Positions 1 through 9,718 are shown, counted from the first letter of the stretch. The stretch: DNA of 64,000 nucleotides from Mycoplasma bradburyae (GCF_024339025.1 NZ_CP101415.1:434001-498000); one strand, 5' to 3'. Numbers and translations: made by a program. The notes: generated from the letters alone by a model not told the origin.

Positions 1-656
1 GCTAAAACAAGCATTTCTAACACTTTTTTAAGTGTTGATTTGATAATATCTTCTTGTTTTTTACTATCTTTTTGATTAGCTCTAATTTCTTTAGTAGCTT
101 TAATTAATAAGATTTGTAATAACTCATTTAATATGAAAGTATTATGACCTGAAAAACTATCAGGCATAATTTCTTGAGGAACTAGACCATATTTATTAAC
201 TAAGTTATCAAAATAACCATATCAACCACCGTCTTGTCCTGCGTTTCTAAGTTCAGAATTTAGATCACGGTCATCTAGGTCGATATTAGCTTTTTCTACC
301 ATCTTGTGTAAGAAGGTGTTAGCTCTTTCATATTTGTCTCAAAAGTCCATGTAAGTTTGAGAAAATACGAAATTAGACATCTTTAAGTTGTCAGCTGTTC
401 TTCTTCTTAAAGCATTAAGACCAGCGAAGATTCAACATCTTCCACTCATATCTTGATCAGTAATGCTAAAGCTTGGTTTTTGTGCGTCGATTAAAAACTC
501 ATTTAAGTTCTTATCAGGGTTAAATACATTAGTAGCTAAAGTATTAATATCATTAGTAACTAATGCATTTCTAGTTAATAAATATTCACGGTTTTTTTGA
601 TAACTTAAATTTTTCTTTAAGTATTTTTTGTAATCTAATTTATTGTTTTTTTCCAT
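1..656 (-). CDS. pepC: Aminopeptidase C (C1B bleomycin-hydrolase family), 3' end cut by window
   Basis: Cytoplasmic cysteine aminopeptidase that trims peptides; useful to an organism feeding on imported peptides. The frame opens with ATG at 656 and runs off the window edge, so only the N-terminal ~218 residues are seen. The active-site motif DQDMSGRCWIFAGLNALRRR (residues ~68-87) carries the nucleophilic Cys; its Trp is a TGA codon. The following stretch (MSNFVFSQTYMDFWDKYERAN, in part) is typical of PepC. The catalytic His and Asn would lie outside the window. It is the last visible gene of the rpmG-pepP-membrane protein-smpB operon, starting 5 nt after smpB. Confidence 0.9.
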
Positions 657-661
657 AAGAT

Positions 662-1093
662 TTAGTACTTTCTTATCTCTCTTTGAATATCGCGATTTTT
701 TATTGATTCTCTTTTATCGTGACGTTTTTTAGGTTTTGCTAGATGAATACTAACTTTAATTTTATTTTTTGAAAAATAGATCTGATAAGGAATAATTACC
801 ATCGATTGTTGTTTTCTTAATAAATCGATCTTTAAGATTTCGCTTTTATGTAATAACAATTTTCGTGTTCTTGTTTCATTATTAGTTTTTGAAGTATCAA
901 ACTTATATTTTGGGATCAATAAGTTTAAAATATATGCTTCATTTTTTCTAATAATGACATAACTATCATCAAGACTTCCATGGTGTAGTGCTAATGATTT
1001 AACTTCATTACCTGAAAGACTTATGCCTGCTTCGTATTTATCTAGTAGTTCGTAGTTGTGTTTAGCTTTTTTATTATTAACTAATAATCTCAT
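662..1093 (-). CDS. smpB: SsrA-binding protein SmpB
   Basis: Binds the tRNA-like domain of tmRNA and delivers it to stalled ribosomes (trans-translation). The 143-residue length is normal. Seen: the OB-fold start YEAGISLSGNEVKSL (residues ~21-35), the G-S-L-D-D-S-Y-V segment, and the basic C-terminal tail (KPKKRHDKRESIKNRDIQREI) that enters the mRNA channel; the usual YEAGI-LxGxEVKS signature is intact. Its ATG overlaps the stop of the upstream membrane protein by one base (TAATG), so the two are translationally coupled. Its RNA partner is encoded at 58657-59069. Confidence 0.95.
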   Translation of the reverse strand: MRLLVNNKKAKHNYELLDKYEAGISLSGNEVKSLALHHGSLDDSYVIIRKNEAYILNLLIPKYKFDTSKTNNETRTRKLLLHKSEILKIDLLRKQQSMVIIPYQIYFSKNKIKVSIHLAKPKKRHDKRESIKNRDIQREIRKY

Positions 1094-1833
1094 TAAGCTT
1101 TTTGTTGTTTTTTGTTTTTTACCATCTCATCAAACTTAGTGTTAAGTTTCAAGAATAAAAAGATGTTTATTGCATTAATTAAGAAAAAACCAACTATTAA
1201 TAAGTAACCGAAAACATCAATTCCTAACTCATAAACATTAGTTGATGGTATATTGCTAATTTTAAAAGCATATCCAAAATGATCGCCAATCATAATATCT
1301 TTACTAGCATCAGGGAATTGAGTAAAATCAGTAATCAATAAACCTAGAATTAATATAATTCCGCAAACTAGTATAAAAAAACTATAACCAAAAGTTCTGT
1401 AGTTAAAAATTACTTTACTTTTCTTATCTAGTTTTAAATAATTCTCATCTTTAAAACTATAACCATAATAGAATAAAGCGCTAATTACATTTATTAAAAA
1501 TAACACAATACAACAAACTCCATAAGCCGATAAACTTAGTGAAGTATTAGTTTTCATATATGATCCGATAATAGGATCATTGTTTGGTGAAAATAATCAA
1601 AATAATCCAATAGCGCTATCAGTATTTGGTTGGTATTGTTTAGGATACACTACACCTATTAGGATTAATAAAGATAATAATAATAGACTAATTGAAAAAA
1701 TACAAGCAACTAAAAATCTTCAAAAATCAACTTTGATGAAGTTGAAAAATTTTGAATTTTTTCTAGAGTCTTGTAGTTCTTTTTGAAGTTCTTCAATTTT
1801 GCTATCAATATCTTCGGCTTGTATTTTTATCAT
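1093..1833 (-). CDS. Hypothetical multi-pass membrane protein (246 aa)
   Basis: Not recognised. With TGA read as Trp the frame runs from ATG at 1833 to TAA at 1093. A charged N-terminal segment (residues ~1-35, rich in E, K, Q and D; possible short coiled coil) is followed by about four hydrophobic segments: FLVACIFSISLLLLSLLILI near residue 45, one around residues 95-120 (AYGVCCIVLFLINVISALFY), one near residues 145-165 and one near 215-235. It starts 4 nt after the pepP stop and overlaps smpB by 1 nt, so it belongs to the operon. No motif suggests a function. Confidence 0.75.
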
Positions 1834-1837
1834 TTTA

Positions 1838-2899
1838 CTAAAGTTTCATCCTTGCAATATCTTTAGATAATCAAATCGAGTTAGTTTCTTTTACTTGAAT
1901 CATATCTTCGATACGAATGCCTCCTACATCTGGGATGTAGATACCAGGTTCAATAGTAACGATTGAATCAACACCTAATTTTTCATTAAATGCGCTTGAA
2001 ACGTTTGGTTTTTCGTGAATATCAATTCCAACACCATGACCAGTTGAGTGAACAAACATTCCTTTGAATTCTGATTCATCAACTAAATCACGACAAACCT
2101 TATCAACTTCTTTACCAGTTAAATCGGCTCTAGCAGCTTCAATTCCTGCCAAATTAGATTGATCAACTAATTTATAAGCGTTAATTAATCTTTGGTTTTT
2201 TGGTTTGTTTAAAACTCAAGTTCTAGTAATATCTGAACAGAAGCCTTGGTAGATTGTTCCAAAGTCTATAGTAATAAAATCACCATCTTCAAACTTACGG
2301 TTAGTAGGTTTGTGGTGTGGTTTAGATCCATTTGGTCCAGATGCTACAATCGGATCGAAAGAGTTTTTTTCACCACCAGCTTCAATTAAAGCGAAAGTTA
2401 CAAGTTTAGCTAGTTGCATTTCAGTCATGCCTAACTTGATCATTTCTGGTAATTTATTACCAACTTCTTTTGTAATATCGATTACTTTAATTAGTTTTTC
2501 AAGTTCAGAAGGAGTTTTAATTGCTCTTAAACTTTGCGTATCAATTGCAGTTTGTTTTTCGCTAATACGATCTAATAATCCTTGGTATTGGTAAGTTAAA
2601 TAATCAGCTTCTATTAATAAGTGCTTGATATTTAATTTTTTTGCTACATCAGTTAATGCGTTAGCTGTCATTAAAACTACTTCAGTATTTTTAATTGATT
2701 TAGTAGCAGCCTCAAAATAACGCGAGTCAATTATTAAAACAGAATTAGACTTAGTAACTAATAAAAAACCAGCAGACGAATTAAACTCTGTAAATCATAA
2801 ACGATTTTGATCAGAAGCTAATAAGATTCCATCTGCGTTGTGTTTATCTAATTCTTTTTTAATAATGTCGTGTTTGAATTGAAAATCTTCTAACAACAT
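1838..2899 (-). CDS. pepP: Xaa-Pro aminopeptidase (M24B)
   Basis: Removes N-terminal residues preceding proline; two-metal 'pita-bread' peptidase acting in the cytosol. 353 residues, the normal length for the short bacterial form. Metal ligands are all visible: TIDFGTIYQGFCSDITRT (two Asp), HSTGHGVGIDIHEKPN (His), TIEPGIYIPDVGG (Glu) and IRIEDMI (Glu). Two TGA codons encode Trp inside the gene. The start ATG at 2899 overlaps the rpmG stop by one base. The rpmG-pepP neighbourhood recalls that of M. genitalium (from memory). Confidence 0.93.
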
Positions 2900-3060
2900 T
2901 ATTTACGTTTAACCTCTTTGTGCATAGTCGCTTGACGACATCTTGAACAATATTTGTGTAAGTTTAATTTTTCAGGGTTTTTCTTCGCATTTTTTCTTGT
3001 AATGTAGTTAATTTCATTACAAGTATCACACCCTAATCTAGTTCCACGTTTTTGTGCCAT
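2899..3060 (-). CDS. rpmG: 50S ribosomal protein L33
   Basis: Small 53-residue large-subunit ribosomal protein. It begins MAQKRGTRLGCDTC and has the two zinc-binding pairs CDTC (residues 11-14) and CSRC (38-41), i.e. the zinc-containing (C+) L33 form. A clear Shine-Dalgarno (AAGGAAG) lies about a dozen bases upstream of the ATG. It is the first gene of the pepP-smpB-pepC operon. A possible promoter (TTGCAA, ~16 bp, TAAAAT) lies in the AT-rich stretch around 3090-3135, low confidence. Confidence 0.95.
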   Translation of the reverse strand: MAQKRGTRLGCDTCNEINYITRKNAKKNPEKLNLHKYCSRCRQATMHKEVKRK

Positions 3061-3160
3061 ATTTTTATTACTTCCTTATCAATTTTTTATAAAATAGCTT
3101 TTTTATTTTAAATTTTTAATTTTTTTTGCAATATATTATTTTAAATAAAAACAAATAAAA

Positions 3161-3186
3161 AAACGGCCGATATTAATCAGCCGTTT
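3161..3186 (-). terminator. Rho-independent terminator after tRNA-Arg transcript
   Basis: Stem AAACGGC / GCCGTTT around a 12-nt loop. On the minus strand it is followed by a run of seven T's. It would end a minus-strand transcript coming from tRNA-Arg and the structured region at 3190-3345, just before the rpmG promoter. Confidence 0.8.
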
Positions 3187-3189
3187 AGA

Positions 3190-3345
3190 TTTTTAGTATG
3201 AATTTAATAAAATAACAAACTCATTAGGACGATATACCGAACCTTGAAACTCAGTTAACGGTATACTTATTTTCAACCGTTTTAATTGTTGATTTAGTTA
3301 TTTATACTTTAGAATGATTAATAAACTAAATGAGTTTGTTCAAAA
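3190..3345 (-). ncRNA. Putative structured non-coding RNA between tRNA-Arg and terminator
   Basis: No reading frame is credible here, but base pairing is strong. A 12-bp closing stem is formed by 3214-3225 (AACAAACTCATT) and 3329-3340 (AATGAGTTTGTT), both given on the plus strand. Inside it, 3233-3239 (TATACCG) pairs with 3259-3265 (CGGTATA). An alternative pairing of 3256-3260 (AACGG) with 3278-3282 (CCGTT) would exclude that helix. The stretch ends at a terminator oriented for the minus strand and starts after a tRNA gene on the same strand. It does not match what I know of SRP RNA, RNase P RNA or 6S RNA. It may be an independent small RNA or a tRNA-transcript trailer. Confidence 0.45.
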
Positions 3346-3360
3346 GAAAAGTGTAATTAA

Positions 3361-3437
3361 TGGCGCGCCGAAAGGGATTCGAACCCCTGACAACAGGCTT
3401 AGAAGGCATGTGCTCTATCCAACTGAGCTACCGGCGC
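3361..3437 (-). tRNA. tRNA-Arg (anticodon UCU), CCA encoded
   Basis: The reverse complement folds as a full cloverleaf: acceptor GCGCCGG / TCGGCGC, D-arm GCTC-AGTTGGATA-GAGC, anticodon loop CTTCTAA (anticodon TCT), T-arm AGGGG-TTCGAAT-CCCTT, discriminator G, then a genome-encoded CCA (3361-3363). The anticodon stem CATGC/GCCTG has one U-C mismatch in the middle. Reads AGA/AGG arginine codons, AGA being abundant in this AT-rich genome. Confidence 0.95.
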
Positions 3438-3490
3438 AATTGAAGGTATTTATATTCTTACCTTCTATAATTATATAATATTTTTTTGAA

Positions 3491-4861
3491 TTATTCACGA
3501 ATTAATGGAATAACTAAGTTATTTACTCCACCATTTGTTCTTGAAAGTTCTGCTGATGGTAAGTAATGGACAATCAATCCTTGTTGCAATAATAAGTGGT
3601 TGGTAATCTTATTACGATCATAAACGACCACTTCATTTGACTTGATCATTAAAACTTCTAAACAAGAATTATTCGATTCACTAATCGCATTCATTTCATC
3701 TCCACCACCTGATAAAATAAACTTCGGTCTTCTTTTGATTAATAATTCGATTAGTTCTTCAAAAGTGATTTCGATCTGTCTGAAATCTAATTTATTCAAC
3801 CCATCAAGATCTTTTTGTTCTGAATCTAATAATTCAAAAAAGATAATCTCACCAATTACTTTTTGATTAACAATAAACTTATCATAATCAAGTGAAGTGA
3901 TTAATTGGTTCATGCTAATGAATTCATCGCTATTCTTTTTAGCACATACAATAATTCTTAAGATTTTGTTATCTGGATCGTTATAAAGATTTCTTGCAAA
4001 TACTTCAATACCTAAAATGTTAGTGTTTTGTGAAACACTAATAAGTAACGTATCATTATTAACTAATAAGATATCATCACTTGATAGATAACAGTTTTCA
4101 TTATCTCTTGAGAAATACACTTTAACATTGTTAAATCTTGGATGGAATTTAACTAGATATTCATAAAACAAGGTATGTCTATTAAAGTAAGGATCGTTGT
4201 GTTTATAGATTACAACTCCATTACCAATGGTTGAGAAGTATTTAGATTGTAATAAGAAATCATTAAGTGGTTCTATATAATAAGCGCTATCATCTAATAC
4301 AAGATCACTAAAACGATCAATAATTAATGAAGGTACTTCATTTTTCTTAACACCCGCAATCATCGCGTTAATCATTTCTAGATTGCTATCAAAACTTCTA
4401 AAGTAATTAAATAAGGTGTCAAATGCTGATAAACTAGTAACCTTAGCTTCAATAATAAAGCGTTGAATAAACTCTTCTTTTAAACTTACATCGATCTGAT
4501 CTAAAGCTGATGCAAGCATTAAATTAAGGTAATGTACCTTAACACCGCTTTTTTGTAAAATCGCACTTAGAATATCATGTTCTTTTTGAATTCTTTCTAA
4601 GTGTTTAGAACTACTAAACGTTTGGTTAGGTTTTTTAATAATTCTCTCAACTTCAATTCCAGGACGGTAAATAATTACTTCTTTAAGTTTAGAAGCATTA
4701 CTATACACATTAAAGTCAACACTTGTCTTAGCTTTTAATCTATTTGTTAGATCGTTGATTGTTGTAAGTTGAGCTTTAGCTTTTACTTCATTTTTCTTGT
4801 CAACTTTTTTATCAACTTTTTTTGCTGTTCTTTTTTTGGTTTTTTTCTTTTTAGGTGCCAC
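3491..4861 (-). CDS. Arginine deiminase-like protein with all catalytic residues replaced
   Basis: 456 residues: a very basic Lys-rich leader (residues 1-~32, MAPKKKKTKKRTAKK...) then a full-length arginine-deiminase fold. Framework motifs align well with ADI: YRPGIEVERI (ADI HEPGREIDYI), FSTIGNGVVIYKH (ADI FASVGNGVTIHYM), LVNNDTLLISVSQNT (ADI IYNNDTLVVGVSERT), SLDYDKF (ADI MLDKDKF) and the C-terminal IPLIRE. The catalytic signatures are lost: TRDP before SVGNG is QSKY, the EGGD Glu/Asp is SSDD, the HLD His/Asp is MNQ, and the Cys of GNARCMSMP is Asn (GGVNNLVIP). Conversion of arginine to citrulline is therefore not expected. The frame is intact, so the protein is probably kept for another role (inference). 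It stands alone between tRNA-Arg and udk, with no arcB or arcC nearby. Confidence 0.8.
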   Translation of the reverse strand: MAPKKKKTKKRTAKKVDKKVDKKNEVKAKAQLTTINDLTNRLKAKTSVDFNVYSNASKLKEVIIYRPGIEVERIIKKPNQTFSSSKHLERIQKEHDILSAILQKSGVKVHYLNLMLASALDQIDVSLKEEFIQRFIIEAKVTSLSAFDTLFNYFRSFDSNLEMINAMIAGVKKNEVPSLIIDRFSDLVLDDSAYYIEPLNDFLLQSKYFSTIGNGVVIYKHNDPYFNRHTLFYEYLVKFHPRFNNVKVYFSRDNENCYLSSDDILLVNNDTLLISVSQNTNILGIEVFARNLYNDPDNKILRIIVCAKKNSDEFISMNQLITSLDYDKFIVNQKVIGEIIFFELLDSEQKDLDGLNKLDFRQIEITFEELIELLIKRRPKFILSGGGDEMNAISESNNSCLEVLMIKSNEVVVYDRNKITNHLLLQQGLIVHYLPSAELSRTNGGVNNLVIPLIRE

Positions 4862-4937
4862 TTTTAAACCTTAGATAATTAAATACTTTTATAATTATAT
4901 TATTAATAAATAATAATTAATAATACTTTGTTATAAG

Positions 4938-5576
4938 ATGAAAAACACTCATTCTATGATAATCGCGATCGCTGGTGGGAGTGGATCTGGAAAAACGACA
5001 ATAACCCAATCGATCATTGATGCGATTAAAAAGGATTCTAAGCTTAAAGTAGCTACGGTTTGTTTAGATAATTATTACAAACCTTTTAGTGATCTATCAC
5101 TAGAAGAAAGAAAAAAAATTAACTATGACGATCCAAATAGTTTTGATTTTAATAAGGTTTATAATGATCTATTAGATCTTAAAAATAACAAAAGTATTAA
5201 AATGCCAATTTATGATTATAAAAATTACACTAGAAAATCAGATGAGTATATGATCATAAATCCAGCGGATATCATCTTATATGAGGGAATCTTATCATTG
5301 TATGATGATAAGATTCTAGAACTAGTTACCTTTAAATTATTTATTGACACTCCATCAGATGAACGATTAGCTAGAAGAATCGAGCGTGATTGTTTAGAAC
5401 GTTCAAGAGATATCAAACAAGTTTTGTATCAATGACGTAATCAAGTTCGCATAATGCATCGCAAATATGTGCAAAAACAAAAAGAGGATGCAAACTTAAT
5501 CTTACCTTGATATACTCTAAATAATGAAGGTATGAATATTATTGAAAATGCCATTATTCAGATGGCAAAAAATTAA
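4938..5576 (+). CDS. udk: Uridine kinase
   Basis: Phosphorylates uridine and cytidine to UMP/CMP in pyrimidine salvage, essential in an organism without de novo synthesis. 212 residues, normal length. P-loop GGSGSGKTT at residues 13-21; DNYYKP and YDDPNSFDF segments bind the nucleoside; IILYEGILSLYD is the Walker-B-like strand; RLARRIERDCLERSRD is the lid region. Two in-frame TGA Trp codons occur in the C-terminal part. The next gene starts 2 nt after its stop. Confidence 0.93.
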
Positions 5577-5578
5577 TT

Positions 5579-5860
5579 GTGTATAAACTTACTCACCATT
5601 CTCGAATACGAGCTATTCAACGTTTAGTTTTACAAGAAAAAAGTGATATCTTTATTGATTCTGAAATCAATGATATCTTAAGAGGTATTTTGCCTTATTA
5701 TATTGATAAAGCAAATAATGGTTATTTTGAAATTCCTAAGAAGTTTTTAATTGAAAAGAATAAGAGAACTTATGCTGTTATAAATCTTAATGATAATGTT
5801 ATAACCACAATAAGTCCGATCTCGCCAAGTAAGTTTATTAAAATTTATGCTATGTCTTAA
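5579..5860 (+). CDS. Hypothetical protein, 93 aa, GTG start
   Basis: Not recognised. The only in-frame start near udk is GTG, 2 nt beyond the udk stop, giving MYKLTHHSRIRAIQRLVLQ... . It is basic at the N-terminus and ends in a beta-rich pattern (RTYAVINLNDNVITTISPIS). The HSRIRAIQR start and the strand-rich end loosely recall DUF4258/RelE-like small folds, but this is weak. It appears co-transcribed with udk and converges on obg with only 12 nt between the stops. Confidence 0.6.
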   Translation: MYKLTHHSRIRAIQRLVLQEKSDIFIDSEINDILRGILPYYIDKANNGYFEIPKKFLIEKNKRTYAVINLNDNVITTISPISPSKFIKIYAMS

Positions 5861-5872
5861 TAATTAATTGAC

Positions 5873-7177
5873 CTATTCATCAATTAAGTATTCATAATCA
5901 CAGATAACAATAACATCATTGGGTTTAGCACCCATACTTTTTAGTTGATCTTCAACACCAATCGCCTTAATTTTTTGACCAAGTCTGGTAATGTTATCAA
6001 GAGTTGTTTGTGGAATTTTTTTAAATCAATAAGTAAGTTTTTTAGAAGATACAATCCAGCGATTTTCTCCATCTCTTGTTACATCTAATGGATCATCATC
6101 AATCGCTTTTTCACCGTCATAGTGATAGACTTTTTCAACCACCGAAGGTGTTGAAAAAGGATTATCATCGTTTGAGGTATTAAGTGTTTTTTCATAAAGA
6201 TTAAAAACACGATCAATTAAATTACCAACATCACCGTTGATAGCAGAAATAGGTCTTATATCGATATCTTTTTTTGCTAAATATTCACGAATTTTATTGA
6301 AATTTTCAATAGCACCTTCAGCATCCATTTTATTAGCTACTACTAACATCTTTTTATTAACTAATAATTGCGAATACTTCTTTAATTCGGTCATGATTTT
6401 TTCATAAGCATCAATGACATTATCATGATCAAATGGATTCATTGAAATTAAGTGAATTAATACTTCACAACGTTCAACATGACGTAAGAAATCATGCCCT
6501 AAACCATAACCTTCACTAGCATTTTCAATTAAACCAGGGATATCAGCAAATATAAGACGTTTGTTATTTAATTCAACCATCCCAAGAATTGGTATTAAAG
6601 TTGTAAATTGATAGTTAGCAATCTTTGGTTTAGCATTAGAAAGTTTGGAAATTAAAGTAGATTTACCAGCATTAGGATAACCAACAATACCTACATTAGC
6701 TAAATATTTTAATTCTAATCGAACTGAACGAACTTCACCTTCATCACCTAATTCATAAAGATTAGGAGCTCTTAGAGTTGATGATTTAAAAGCAGCATTT
6801 CCGCGACCACCTTTACCACCATTACAGATAATGAATTCTTGTTTATCGCGAACTAAATCAACGATAATTTCGTTTGTATCTTCATCATAAACAGTAGTAC
6901 CTATAGGAACTTTAATATATTTATCTTCACCATTTTGGCCAGAAGACATATCAGGTTTTCCATTATCACCATTGCTTGCTCGAATGATCTTAGAATACTT
7001 AAGACTTAATAATGTTGATTGGTTGTGGTCAGCTACTAAAATAACATTACCGCCCTTACCACCACTACCACCAGCTGGACCACCTTTATCATAGTGTGCT
7101 TCTCTTCTTCAAGCGATGATACCATCGCCACCATTACCAGCAATTAGTTTTAATTGACAACGATCTATAAATTGCAT
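5873..7177 (-). CDS. obg: GTPase Obg
   Basis: Ribosome-assembly and stress-linked GTPase. 434 residues. The N-terminal Gly-rich Obg domain (GNGGDGIIAWRREAHYDKGG, then GGSGGKGGNVI) covers residues ~14-160; the AWRRE Trp is TGA. The G domain follows with P-loop GYPNAGKST, switch region FTTLIPILG, G3 DIPGLIENASEG and NKMD. A C-terminal extension (OCT domain) ends CDYEYLIDE. The start ATG at 7177 is chosen because MQFIDRCQLKL matches Obg N-termini. It follows a membrane-protein gene by 9 nt. Confidence 0.95.
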
Positions 7178-7186
7178 ATTACGATT

Positions 7187-7795
7187 TTATTTATTCTTAT
7201 CAGTTATTTTTATTGTTTCTTCTTGTTCTTGTTTTTGTTTTAGTTTATTGATTTCTAACTTGCGTTGGTTTTTATCTTCAACTTCATTAACTAGATCGTG
7301 AAGGTATACATAATCATTATATTGATCAAATTTAATTAAGAGTTTATTGGTAATAAAAACTAAAAAGAAAAAACTAATACTAAAAACCGTTATTACTAAG
7401 ACTATTCTAGCAAAAATGATTATCCCTTGGTTAGCAAAATTAAATAATCCAGAAAGGATCGTTGTAATCATTGCTAAACTAAAACTATATGTTAATGGAA
7501 TGAGATCATAAGCGGTTTGTTTGAATAAATACTTAATAATAAGGATTAAAATAAAATACACACCAAGAGGTGGGATTAAAAAAATAAGAATCAACAAATT
7601 AAAATTTCTTTCATTGATTTGCTGATCATTTGTAATTATTACTCCCTCACCTAATAACCAGTTAAGTTTAAGTAAATTAAACTCACCTAGCAAAACTCAG
7701 ATAGTTAGATAATACCCAAAAACAAAAATTAACAAAAATAATGTAATAATTCAAGGTTTGGTTTTTTTGTAGTGTGAGCTTTTAAAATAATCCAT
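7187..7795 (-). CDS. Hypothetical membrane protein (202 aa)
   Basis: Not recognised. ATG at 7795; two Trp codons near the N-terminus are TGA. Four predicted membrane segments: WIITLFLLIFVFGYYLTIWV, NLLILIFLIPPLGVYFILIL, a long pair around residues 95-145 (SFSLAMITTILSGLF and ARIVLVITVFSISFFFLVFI), followed by a charged coiled-coil-like tail (EVEDKNQRKLEINKLKQKQEQEE). It lies directly upstream of obg in the same operon. A TATAAT-like -10 (7810-7815, minus strand) would give an almost leaderless mRNA. Confidence 0.7.
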
Positions 7796-7854
7796 AGAAT
7801 TACTATCTAATTATATAAAATTAAGCGTATAAGAAAAAAACATATAATAAAAAA

Positions 7855-7891
7855 ATCAGTAACAACTATTTTATAAAATATTGTTACTGAT
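7855..7891 (-). terminator. Terminator downstream of pepA operon
   Basis: Perfect 11-bp stem ATCAGTAACAA / TTGTTACTGAT with a 15-nt AT loop. On the minus strand it is followed by seven T's. It closes the pepA-94 aa transcript. Confidence 0.85.
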
Positions 7892-7913
7892 ATGATTTAA
7901 GATTTTTTTTATT

Positions 7914-8198
7914 TTATTTAGGAATCATTTCTTTGGCAGCAGTTATAGCAAACACCGTACCAATAATAGCCCCGATACAGATTAATACTAATAAGATAAT
8001 GATAAAGACTTTGCTTCAAAGAGATAAATTATCTAATTTAGATTTACTTTGGTATTCATAAACTTCATTATGAGTATTATCTTTATTAGTTAAATTTAAT
8101 TGGTCTTGATTGATGCCTTCTTGAATAATTTTTGTATGTGATTCTTTTATTTCTTCAAGATCGGGTTGATTGGTTTGGTTAGTTAGCTCTTTTGACAT
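7914..8198 (-). CDS. Hypothetical protein with single C-terminal membrane segment (94 aa)
   Basis: Not recognised. Residues 1-60 are hydrophilic and Asn/Gln/Glu rich (MSKELTNQTNQPDLEEIK...). After a TGA-encoded Trp comes one strong hydrophobic helix (VFIIILLVLICIGAIIGTVF) and a short tail AITAAKEMIPK. The layout is that of a tail-anchored protein. SecE was considered because of size, but the conserved SecE motif before the helix is absent. It starts 13 nt after the pepA stop and shares its terminator. Confidence 0.65.
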
Positions 8199-8211
8199 CT
8201 TCTAAATAAAA

Positions 8212-9561
8212 TTATTTTTGATTTTTAGCTTGTTGGTATAAAGCACGTAACATTGGCGATAAACCTAAACCAGCTTGGTCAGATCCAGTACCAGCAATAT
8301 CACAGTGGATTAAATCAACACCTTCAGCAAATTCATTTAAGAACATAGCAGCTCTTGATGAACCAGCGTGTGGGCTGTTTGTTGAGTTAGCGATATCAGC
8401 TAAAGGAGTTTTTAGAGTTTCTAAGTAATCTTTATGCATAGGTAATCTTCAAACAGGTTCACCAGCGTCTTCTGCGTTTTTCTTGAATTCTTCTCAGTAT
8501 TTATCAGAAGTTGAGAAAATACCAGTGTAAGTTTTACCTAGAATGTAGCTCATCAGACCTGTTAAAGTTGCAACATCAAAGATTCTAGTAGCTTTAAGAT
8601 CTAAAGCAGCATATGAGATGGCATCAGCTAATACTAATCTACCTTCAGCATCAGTGTTATCGATTTCAACAGTTTTCTTGTTGTAAGCTACAACAATATC
8701 ATCTGGACGTTGCGCTTTAGGACCGATTAAGTTTTCGGTTAATGGAGCTAATGCGATTACGTTGGTTTTAATCTTGTTTTTAGCTAAAGCTAAAACAGTA
8801 GACATCACAATAGCAGCACCTGACATATCATATTTCATATGTCTCATGTGAGGACCAGTTTTTAAGTTCATACCACCTGAGTCATAAGTAATACCTTTAC
8901 CAACATAAGCAAATACTTCTTTAGAAGCTTTGTTGTTTAAGTATTCAACAACTAAGAAACGGCATTCACGATCAGAACCTTTATTTACGCCATATAAAAG
9001 GTTAAGTCCCATCTTTTTAACTTGTTCTCTGTTATATACTGAAATCTTAATGTTCTTAAGATCTTTGAATTCTTCTTTAAAGATTTCAACAAATGATTCT
9101 GGGTATAAAACATCAGATGGTGTATCTTGAAGTCTTCTTGATAAAGTCATAGCTTGAGCTATGTTTTTTGCAGCATCATAAATTGGTTTGTAATCTTTAG
9201 TAACCTTTATTACAAAACTAGGTTTTGTATCAGGTTTAGTTTTTCTAGTAAATGGAATAACGCTAGCATATTCGATTGCGCAAGCAAGAGATAAAGCTAC
9301 AGTTTCAGAATCGATACCAATATCTTTTTCAACTAGTGATAAGAAACTATCAACATCAACTTCTACTTTGTCTTTTTGCGCACAGAACATTTCAACTAGT
9401 TTCTTGTATAGCTTAACACCATCGTAGTGTGACATGAATTCAAACAATACGATTCCATCTTCAGTTTTAAAAGAATAGTCTTTTAATTTATTATTAACTT
9501 TAGCTTGAACTATTAATAATTTTTTAGAAGATGCTTCAGTTTTTTTAGTTTTTGTACTCAT
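8212..9561 (-). CDS. pepA: Leucyl aminopeptidase (M17)
   Basis: Two-metal cytosolic aminopeptidase releasing N-terminal residues. 449 residues. Metal-binding and catalytic segments are intact: GKGITYDSGGMNLK (Lys, Asp), MKYDMSGAA (Asp) and the signature NTDAEGRLVLADAISYA (Asp, Glu, Arg). The C-terminal part crosses two TGA Trp codons (DKYWEEF, EPVWRLP). An A/G-rich Shine-Dalgarno (AGAAAGAAAG) directly precedes the ATG. Conserved next to the exporter/ybeY/era block in related mycoplasmas; here the recombinase/hsdS locus and a channel gene lie between them. Confidence 0.95.
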
Positions 9562-9718
9562 TTCTTTCTTTCTATTAAATTAAAGATTAATCGTAACTTT
9601 TACGATAATTTAATTTAAATTAAAATATAAACATATTTTATTTAAAATTTTAACATTAAAAAAACGTTAGTTGCATAATCTGATTTATTTTATGCAAATA
9701 ATTATTAATAAAAATAAG

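Noticed and set aside
1580-2594. Plus-strand open frames at 1580-1786 and 2310-2594
   Set aside because: They lie antisense to the 246-aa membrane protein gene and to pepP, whose motifs are clear.
3061-3160. Chromosome origin / DnaA-box cluster in the AT-rich gaps
   Set aside because: The AT-rich gaps (also at 11430-11880 and 36690-37017) show no repeated TTATCCACA-like boxes and no dnaA/dnaN nearby.
7914-8198. SecE subunit of the translocon
   Set aside because: Size and single helix fit, but the conserved W-P-containing SecE segment before the helix is missing and the helix is at the very C-terminus.
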